Assembly (NCBI GenBank): GCA_029721515.1
Contig: CM056552.1
Coordinates: 17,400,001 to 17,464,000, forward strand
Length of the DNA: 64,000 nucleotides
Direction of reading: 5' to 3'
From: Synanceia verrucosa
Lineage: Eukaryota > Chordata > Actinopteri > Perciformes > Synanceiidae
Position numbers and translations under genes: made by a program. Below the pieces are notes generated by a model. It searched no databases, was not told the origin of the DNA, and saw only the letters and a list, made by a program, of their open reading frames with translations. The first letter of the stretch is position 1. Every line of letters begins with the position of its first letter. This document shows positions 54,871 to 64,000 of the stretch, one piece after another.

Positions 54871-57800
54871 CTTCCTACCATTTACTTGACAGACAACAAT
54901 GACTGAAATGACTCATCAATTATAAGGATAGTTGAGGAATTTTCATTTTATTGACTACTTAATTGATTTGCTCATTGTTTCAGCTCAACAGCAGATCATT
55001 AGTCATTGAAATGACAATTAAAACAGTGATTCAGCAGTAATAACCAGGTATTGCATCACTGCCTTTCAAAGCTTCTTGTCTGACAGTTTCACAGCTTATT
55101 GCTTCTTTGTTTGACAATCCTGCAGTAATTTCTGCTGTAATTACCTTCACTTGTCTCCATTGCAAGACAACATGACTATTCTAAAGTAACTATAAGTTGT
55201 ACCAGAGGCTCTGCCTGTCATTTGTTTTAAGCGAAACAATAACAAAGTATTTGACAGTAGTGTTCATGCACAGCAGGATACGCTCAAGCTTGACTACAGC
55301 TGGTTAAACGTTCACAGGCTAAACACAAATTTAAGACAAGTCTGTCTTTTATCTGTTTCTTCACAAAAGTGAGATTTACGCGCTGCCAGGATGCATGCCC
55401 TGCAGTCGCTGTGGGCTTTTAAGATTAAGAGAGTTCTGTTTGAAAGATCGGCTTTTCCACTGCTGCTGAATGTTTTATTCGTTGTCTGAAAGGCTCAGAT
55501 GGCTACAGAGCTAAGGAGACGACAGCTGCAGTGGGTTTGTGTATTTGTCCCAAACTGTCACAGTCCTGCAGGTATGCAGATTATAATGGGTTTTCACTCA
55601 ACATTCACTTTGCATTTGAGTCAGTTCATGAATGCCATAGAAACTGGTCAGCTACAACAGCAATGGAGACAGTTGTGTATAAGAGAAAGACAGTGGGGGA
55701 TGTGAATGGAAACACATCAAACATGCTATATTGAACAGCATCACCCAATCATTGTGTTTGAAAAGCAGGGCTTCAATCATGATCAGGTCGTCTGGTGATG
55801 GCACAACACAGCTTAAAAAGCATCATTTTCTGTCTCTTAAACAGATGCCATTATATTTCTCAATGACTCCCCACTGCAGCAGGGAGATGTGTAAATGGAA
55901 AGAGTAATATATCTCCAAACACAAATTTGTTGCCCCTGATCTTACCTGTGATAGGTCATGAAAGTGTTATGCTCATGCTCAGTGAAGTGAAACTGAGGTG
56001 AGTGCTCTTCCTGACAGAGTGTCTGTTTGCAGCAGGATGGAGAGGGAATAAATAATTGCAGAGAACCCCTCCATAGCTTAGCACAAATGACACTTTATGT
56101 GAATTCTATCCAGAAATAAAAAGAGTGCAGCAGCACTTGAAGTCGTCACTTGGCAACAGGTTCTGGGTCTCAGTTCAGGTTTCATGCCATTTATCAGGTT
56201 GATGATAATATTAACCAGACTCCCTCAGGGTGAGCTCAGACGGTGCAGCAGGAGCACTGAGGCATGTCCTTCTGCACAGAGAGACATACTGTTGGCGGCC
56301 ATATTTCTTCTACTTAAAGAAAACAGTTGTCAGTGAAAGGTCTGGGTTATCCTGAGTAGACCTGCAGCAATTAGTTGACAACTATTAAATTAATCAGCAA
56401 TTATTCTGATAATCAGATTATTTTTTGAAGAAAAAGTCGTTCTTCTTAAATATGACATTGGAGGATGTTGTCTCCTAACTAATCCATTTATCAAGAAAGT
56501 AATCAATGTTCTAAATGACCCCTTGTGTTTGCTCTTAGCATGATGGAACTTCTTTATTAAAACAACATGAGTTTGTTTGGCTGCACTGTAATAATAAAAA
56601 AAAATCAAAAGCCTTCATTGTCTTGTATTCTAGGGAGTACAACAAAATAAGGAGTGCTGCTCCAACTCAGTGTTTTGCATACAACTGTGGCTCCTCTTGT
56701 ATTTCTGACAAAGCAACATCTCATTGAGTCTTTGTTGCTCCCTGAGATCTGTGACCAGCAGAATAAACCGCACTTCCTGTTGCCATGGTAACCACATGTC
56801 GACAAATCAAACATTTTATGAATTATAACTTAAAGGGCTTTGAGTCCGCTGCACATCCAAACAATGCAAGCAGTACACTGGTCTATGAACGTCAGAAGAA
56901 TGAATAAATATTCTGAGCTGCTTCTAATTTCAGCATCATGGAGAGTTGTCATGACAGATTATACAATAACTGCCTTGTGAGATGAGCTGTCCTCCCCGTC
57001 TTTATCTCACATCAACATTAACACATACAAATTAATACAGTATACACCTACAAACAACTCAGCACCTACTCATCACTACTTAGCTGACATCATCTCACTG
57101 CCATCATCACTTCACTTATTGTTCAGCTTTTTGCCGTGCGATGCACTGCTCCATGTGGTTTCATGTGTGCGTGTCCGTCCACCGCCCACACCGCCTGTTT
57201 GTCGTGACAACGCTTGCAGCAAGGCCGTTAATTTTAGAGGGAGACTGAGACAGAGAGAGACACAGGAACACAAAGGTTGAGGTTACAACCTGCAGCTGGA
57301 TGAAAAGACACACACAGAGGAGATTCTTGCTGTGATCTGACATATATACTCAGACCCTGACAGGCATGGGACAGAGCAACCGGGTGTGCCAGTAAGTCAG
57401 TGTATTGCCGAGTGACTTTAATTTAATTTGCTGATTGTCGGAGTTGTAGCTGTATATACTGATACTTCCCTCAGGAGGTGGTGTAGACCAAAGTTGCAGA
57501 GACACAACTCCAAATGATTGATAATGTTGCTGTTGTATCTGCTGGATGTATAAGTAATGAACTGCTTTCTAATGTCACCATTTTCAAATTTGCAACCATA
57601 TTATGTGAAAAACGTCAGTGATGTTCAACTTGTCTTAGAGCTCTGCCTTTAGTGCCTGAAGAAACCCAACAACAAACATGAATGCAGCTTCATTTTCCCC
57701 TCTTGCATGGATGAGAGAGACCTGGCTCAGCAGAATAATGAACATATTGAGTTCTATTCTTGTGGAAATGGGCATAGATGTTAAATTTTGTTGATCATGG

Positions 57801-60674
57801 ACACAAGAGCATTGTTGGCACAGTACTGTACAAGCGGACAGGCACCAACAATGCCTGATGATGTTGGCTCCATCTTTAGATGCCACAGACATTTTCCTAA
57901 TGGGCCATGTGGGGAGTCCAGTTGGCTTTGCCTCCGAGAAAAAAACACTTTGTCAAGAAGATGCAGAGTCGCAAAATGTGCCAACTATACCTCCAAGGAC
58001 AGATAACGCTGCTTTTATAAAGTAGATGTGCACAGTATACACACTGAATCAGTACCCACGACTCAGTCATGTTAAACATGAAGTTTCACATAAAATATTA
58101 GATGAAAACATTAAATCAAGTGGAAGTGTGTTCATCACCACCAAAATCCACACAAATTGCTTAATGTGCTGTTATGTGAGATATTCTGAAGCCGTGGAAA
58201 GCAAAATTTCATATCAAAGTACAGAAACTGCACTCCACCTCCTACATAAACACTGAATTACAACAGCAAACTTGGCACAGTTAAGTTTGTTTGGAGCTAC
58301 AGTCCAAAGTAACCATTCCAATCTGAATTACCAAAATGATCAGTGTCATTGCTCATTCATTTGCATCACTCGCTTTGCACCTGCACAAAAATGGGGTCCA
58401 TTGTGTCCCTGTTGCAGCAATTTGAAGTGATTATCGGTGTTATCTTCATGTCTTCACGCTCTCTATCAGACTGAATCACAACAACATCACTAAAACAAAC
58501 TCTAAAAAACCCTCTGCTGTGGAGCCCAGTGTAAAAAATATGATATACTGCCAAAAGAAAACACAGTGATAAAAGCAATTTACTGCTCCCTTGCACAGAA
58601 TACAATGAATCCTATGTTGTTCATGGGTAATGGCAGTAAGCCAGGCTGTTCAATTTCCACCTCAGTCTTAAATTACTGTTGATAGACCAGTGATACAGAT
58701 ACACCGTCAGAGGGATGGGCTTTAATATGGACAGAATGTAGGAGTAAATTATTAGGCATGACATTTTACACAAAAATCATAGAATTCTGAAGTTTAATTA
58801 AAATGTCTTTATGTAGTGGATGAGTGGTGACTACTAATACCTAACACCTTAAATAAGATGCAGACAGAATAACTAAAATGACTTTTTTAATGAATCACCA
58901 CATACCGCTAATCTGTGACTGTGAATAAAACTGTCATCGTATATAATGTTTTATGTGAAATTAAATAAATGGATCCATTTAAAAATGCTAAGGGTTTAAA
59001 TACTAGAAAAACAATCATTTCTCTTTACTCTCAACGGCTCTCTGCAAGCTGACGGCTCACAGCTAACAGTGCTAATAGCGTGCGAACAGTGTGCTAATTG
59101 CACTCAAAGTTTGAAGACATTGCTCCTCTATATCTTTATATAGCATATAGTCATTTACTGCTCCATTAATGCTCTGGATATCATACAGAGCACCTTCAAA
59201 GCAAATTTGGATGCAAACACTGGAGCTCTAAGGCAGCAGGTTCACAAACGTTTACATTTTTAAACACCTTATTCACTTCAAAACAAAGCATTATCTTGCA
59301 GCCTCTTATCAACGTTATGCACTGTAGTTCTAAATATGACTGATTATTTACAAGAGTTTGAATGTCTGAAAAATAAGCATACGTTTAGGAGGCAGAAATG
59401 TGTTTCACTAGTGTGAATCCTGTGGGGGTGTCCACCCTCAGATTTGGAAACACTGCTCTAAGGGGCCACTCGGTTGTGCAAAATATTTTGTATTTATATC
59501 TTCAGTGCTGCAATTATTAAGAGGCTGTTTTCTTTCAATAAAACCCTTAAAACATTATATAACATATCATATCCATGATTAAATTAAAGGGACAGGCTGG
59601 TATGCATTGCCAAATAAAAAGGAAATATGGCTTCAGAGCTGCTGGCACTGGGATTAATAAGCATTTGTGCTACTTTGTATGTTTGCATCAATGATGTGAA
59701 TTACAGAGGAAAGCAATCTAAGAGCCCTGCTATTCAAATTAACAATCTTATCACCAGAGTGGCCCCCAAAGAAGAGGCTGATACTTCTGTACACTAAGCA
59801 TATGACCCAAAACTAAAATACACTCTCAACTATTGTTAGTGTTATGCTTGTGCTGCACAATAGTCACTGCTCAGAGTTTTGTACACAATATCTACAATAT
59901 CTAGCTTACTTAGTATGGCAAACCACTCCCAAATTCAATTTGCATTTGGCTAAGCAGTCAGTGCTCTATGTGCCAGGATAAAATGTCCTGATGGATTATT
60001 CCTTGAGGCTACAAATACCTCATCCATCTCATCAGGGCAAGATAATCCTGTCTACAGTGATAGGAAAATGATAAAAAGACTCCATTTGTGAAAGTGTCTC
60101 TGCAGAGAAGATGTCCTAATCCAGTTCAGACATGTGATGCATTTTATAATGCAAATAAATGGAAGTGGAGCAGTGCTCTTTCATCTGGATCAGTTATTAT
60201 TATTGAATGTCACTAATTAATAGCAAAATCACATAAATAAAAAAAGGCAAGTACAGGAAAATTATTAATTTAGTTTGGATCTAGAGTATGTCTAAGCAAC
60301 AAACCAAAAGTAGTTCACTGAGATCTTAGGAAAAACATGAGGATAATAGCAACAGGCACTATACATATGTATTATTATGTACTGTACATCTAGCTAAAAC
60401 AATTGCATTCTTAATACTGAACTCCTGCAATAAATTCTGTGTACAGTGTACAGGTAAAAGAGTCTTTTGTGATGAATGCACTGCAGATCATCTGCATACG
60501 GTATGGCTGCTATTAGAAACATTTTCAAACATTTTTAAGACACAAAAGCGCTACAAGACATTGGCACATAAACCCAAAACAAGTTTTATAGCTTATATAG
60601 ACTTGGAATTGCTGATTAAATAACCAAACAACATATTCTGTTTCCCTTCATTGGTTCTCTCACTCTCTCCAACA

Positions 60675-60695
60675 GAGAGAGAGAGAGAGAGAGAG
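60675..60695. repeat. (GA)n microsatellite
   Basis: AG run of about 10 units within a longer purine-rich stretch in syn2 intron 1. Confidence 0.9.
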
Positions 60696-61990
60696 GATGG
60701 AGAACAAAGAAAAGAGAGGGAGGGAGAGAGTTGGATGAAAAGAAACCATGAAAGAGCTGTCTCACATTTTCTAATGAATTTATCAGTTTAGTCTGTTGAA
60801 CCGGTGAAAGGTGGAAGTGGTTCACGTTGGGGTTAATGGAGATTAAACCTGAACTGAAGTTATCATTTATCATTGCATGATAATGAAAGAAATACGCCCC
60901 CCCACATACACACACACAAACACATACATAAGGAGGCTTACATCAGATTCACACTTTTGTTTATCATTATAAAGCTGAAATCTGTAACCTTACTCACACT
61001 GACAATCAGATGTGACCTGAGAGGCCACAACAGGCTCTCCTGCATACAGTACAGTAGCAGAGCACAGACAACCCTTTCAGTCATGAGAAATGAGCTGCTT
61101 TGTGTGTTTACAATCCTCTGCACCACACAGACGGATAGATTAATCTGGTTCGATCGAATGCAGCTGCCAGTGTTTGTGGGAGCGAAGACTTATTACGTCT
61201 TACAGAGTGGGCTCCTTACAGAGCGTGAATACATGTGAACAGATAAAACTGAAGGCTGTTTGACAAACACTTTCTTGTGGTCAAGCAGTTATGAAACTGA
61301 CATCAGAGAGTGCAGTTTGCATCCCATCACCTACCAGCAGTTAAAATTGGTTTGTTTTAACCGTAGATTGTATGTTAATAGTGGACGGAGAAATTGTGAC
61401 ATCACCCATTGGTTTATGAACAACAACAACAATGAATCCCATTGTTTTTTTGTTTTTTTTTTGCCATATTGCATTACTGGGCACTGCCATATTTTATGAA
61501 AACAGTTTCTAGTGACCATATATGGCCAAAGGGGGAGGAGCCAGAAGAGCATCAGGAGAAAACTAACCTGGTACCTGGAGAAGCTGCTAACAAAGTTAGC
61601 TTCTTCAACTCAAGGTAAAGTTCAGTTAAAGGGGATAATATTCTTAGTAGCTACTGTTAATGGTATGTTGATGCTGACAAATATTAGCATTAACTTAAAT
61701 ACAAGAGGAGCTGTTGTTGTAGCTAACTGTTAGCTATCTTTTAGCTTATATTACTTTAGCATTGTGTTTTAAAAGTGGTTCTGCAAATCCTTGTTACCTA
61801 ACTTAGTGAATGTCATTGACAGTGAAATGAAAAATGGGGATTGTCATTGTCATTGCCATTAATAAATATCTGATAACTACTAGCTAGCTAGATCTGCTTT
61901 GACAGATTGATGCCGTTATTAGTTCTGCGCTGTTACGTTCAGTTCATTGAACCAGCAGATCAGCAGATGGAAATGAGCTCATGTTAAGCT

Positions 61991-62714
61991 AAAGAGCATA
62001 TTGCAGGTTATATTTTTTACAATATGCATGTGTACTCTGGTCCAAAAATTACCTTTTGAAAAGTTGATTGAGGATTTAAAATATTTTTCAAGACATTAGG
62101 GGAGATATTTAACGAAAAAGTGACAGTGGTAAGCAAAGCGCCAAAAAATATTGCGTCATATTACTATATGACTGTACTGTACGTATCAATATACAGACTT
62201 GTATTAGATGACCAATGCTAATGCAATGATCGTGATGTGTATGATATTGTGATATGAGCACAGCATTCATAGCTAATGCGTATAGGCTAACACCGGTCTC
62301 TCACCAAGACACCTGCCCTACTCTCCACTGATTCTCCTGGCACTACAGCTCAATCTCTCTCCTCTGGCCATTGATTCTCCCCCTGGTCTCTCTCTGCTCT
62401 CTGGGTTGCACAACTGGCTGGTAGTTATACAGCTGCGGTCCATCGTATGTGTAATTGTACACATTTAAAGTTTTCTTGGGGTCAGAATTGGCACCAGAAT
62501 CCGTTGTTTTCCTATTGTTCAAATTAGCTGCGCTCCCTCTGCCTACGTCACTTCCAGTCAAGCGTTTTCAAATGCGGAAGTAAAATTTTCTCACAAAAAT
62601 GACTCCAAAAGCCTAAATATGGCATGTATAAATATAATTTTTTAAAAAAGATCTTCCTACATTATTTTTCTAAACATTGATGCAAGGGAGTATCTAACCT
62701 GCAATATGCTCTTT
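61991..62714. mobile_element. Non-autonomous DNA element with perfect 20-bp TIRs
   Basis: AAAGAGCATATTGCAGGTTA at 61991-62010 is repeated exactly inverted at 62695-62714. The element is about 724 bp and has no convincing gene; a 72-codon open frame on the minus strand (62343-62561) is rich in Asn, Gln and Arg and has no known motif. TTAA words lie close to both ends but not symmetrically. Confidence 0.7.
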
Positions 62715-62919
62715 AACATTACACCATGGGACACTTATTATTAATGTGTACATTACACAGTTCACTGAATAAAGTAGAGCTCAGCGTTAATACAATGAGC
62801 TTTTTAACCATTTTTAGTTTTTACGATGGCTACCAGTTCACGAGTGCAGTTATTGCGCAGATTAATCAAACGAGATATAACGTGCTATTAGTGAGCTTTA
62901 TTACCTTTGGTGATAACCA

Positions 62920-63065
62920 GGCTAGCTGTTCCCCTAGGGTTTATGCTAAGTTAAAATAACCAGCTGCTGACTCCAGCCTAATAGATATCTCACAGGCATG
63001 AGAGCAGTATCGATCCTCTCATCAGACTCCAAGCAACAAAGTGTATTTCCTAAAATGTCAAGAGT
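62920..63065 (-). repeat. Dispersed repeat family R1, copy 5 (inverted)
   Basis: CCAGGCTAGCTGTTCCCCTA, GCATGAGAGCAGTATCGATC and TATTTCCTAAAATGTCAAGA are the reverse complement of the order seen in copies 1 and 3. Confidence 0.55.
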
Positions 63066-64000
63066 GTTGTTTTAAGATACAGTATGTAGCCATTAGCCTG
63101 TTAATTAACCCAAATAAAAGATTATCTAGGAGAGAAAATCCTGCTAAATACAAAATGTGTCATTTTATCTATAAGGATACTTCTTGATTTCCAACCAGCT
63201 CTGTGTCATTGCATCACGTGCAGATGAGTTTGGCTTTCCAGCCCTCGGATACCATTCAGGCCTCACATGTTTGCACACACTGTGATGAAAAAAAAAGAAA
63301 TCAAAAGTTTCCCTTTCAAAAAAAAAGAGAAAAATATGTCATGTCATGCAGCACCACTTGCCATAGGGAAACATAAAAAAACAATCCAAGGTCCTCCTGA
63401 TCCACTGTGCAGGGACACTGCGGGATCTCACAGCTAAATAAAACAGGCAGTCAATGACACGCAGTCTGTTGTACATCAGCAACTGAGTAAAAGAGCCAAA
63501 GCAGCAGCCCCACATGTAGGCACAGCGCATGCCTAAAGATGCAGAGTCTCTTCATGTGGTTTCCTTTTTTTATTGTTCTGCATAATGGTTTGTCACATAA
63601 AGGCCATACCCAGGACCTCTGCTTCTTTGTGGTTTAATGCTACTTAATTGCATCTTTTGAGGCACCCGGCATTGCTGTTGTGTGTGTGTGAATGTGTGTG
63701 TCAGACTGAAAGAGTTCAAAAGGAGAGAAAGTATTACTGACTGTAGAGAATGTCTGTTGAGATATTGTTTGTCTGTCCCTGCTTATGTAAAATTAGTACA
63801 CAGCTGTAAAATGTGTAATTTAGGGCTTATAGTTAGGTTGCTGATACAACCATAGAGTGAGCCGACATGGATGTAAACAACAGGTGGATTAAAATGTGTT
63901 TTTATGAGGTTTTACGAACAAGGAAAACATTTATTAGAGCTCAAGGACACACAGTACATTTTGGTGAATAAAACTGAATGCAATTACAACTTTTGGTCAT

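Larger units (their letters stand above)
45684..64000 (-). other. syn2 intron 1 (at least 18.3 kb)
   Basis: No synapsin exon 1 (MNFLRRRLSDSS-like domain A) was found on the minus strand up to the window end. Contents are a SINE, a solo LTR, repeat fragments, an inverted-repeat element and microsatellites. All open frames here look random or repeat-derived. Confidence 0.7.

Noticed and set aside
62343..62561. 72-codon minus-strand frame in the inverted-repeat element
   Set aside because: No transposase or other motif; the reading frame is closed on both sides.

Overview
The window looks like nuclear DNA from a teleost fish, probably a percomorph; that placement is an inference from AT-rich introns, many CA/TG microsatellites and repeat families common in fish. 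Two genes can be read with confidence, and they form a nested pair. Synapsin II (syn2) runs on the minus strand. Twelve exons, homologous to exons 2-13 of mammalian SYN2, lie between 45683 and 15920, and a likely 3' UTR reaches about 14040. Exon 1 (domains A and B and the start of domain C) is not visible and should lie beyond the right edge. Inside syn2 intron 5, on the opposite strand, is a complete five-exon timp4 gene (27990-35954) coding for 224 residues with all 12 TIMP cysteines. This is the synapsin/TIMP nesting known from other animals.

Layout. 1-10.4 kb: no recognisable coding sequence; microsatellites, a transposon-like element with terminal inverted repeats (3278-4188), a hairpin next to a tRNA-derived SINE (6941-7337). 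10.38-10.73 kb: a CpG-rich block that may be a promoter or first exon; by vertebrate synteny pparg would lie on this side, but no PPAR coding exon was found. 12.1-13.2 kb: an orphan 33-codon terminal-exon-like ORF. 14.0-17.5 kb: syn2 3' UTR, E-domain exon and a long proline/alanine-rich exon. 19.8-26.8 kb: exons 11 to 6, with a decayed Tc1/mariner element of the long-inverted-repeat type inserted 75 bp from the exon 7 splice acceptor. 27.9-36 kb: timp4. 38.1-45.7 kb: exons 5 to 2, with one DNA transposon inserted inside another (44117-45108) in intron 2. 45.7-64 kb: syn2 intron 1, containing a second SINE, an intact solo LTR with a 5-bp target duplication (52880-53295), a fish interspersed repeat, and another inverted-repeat element (61991-62714).

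Synapsin II coats synaptic vesicles and ties them to the cytoskeleton. TIMP4 is a secreted inhibitor of matrix metalloproteinases. They share a locus, not a pathway. I found no microbial-style operon, CRISPR array or plainly new gene system. The most interesting items are the transposon stratigraphy, the enlarged synapsin D-region exon, and a possible alternative syn2 terminal exon.
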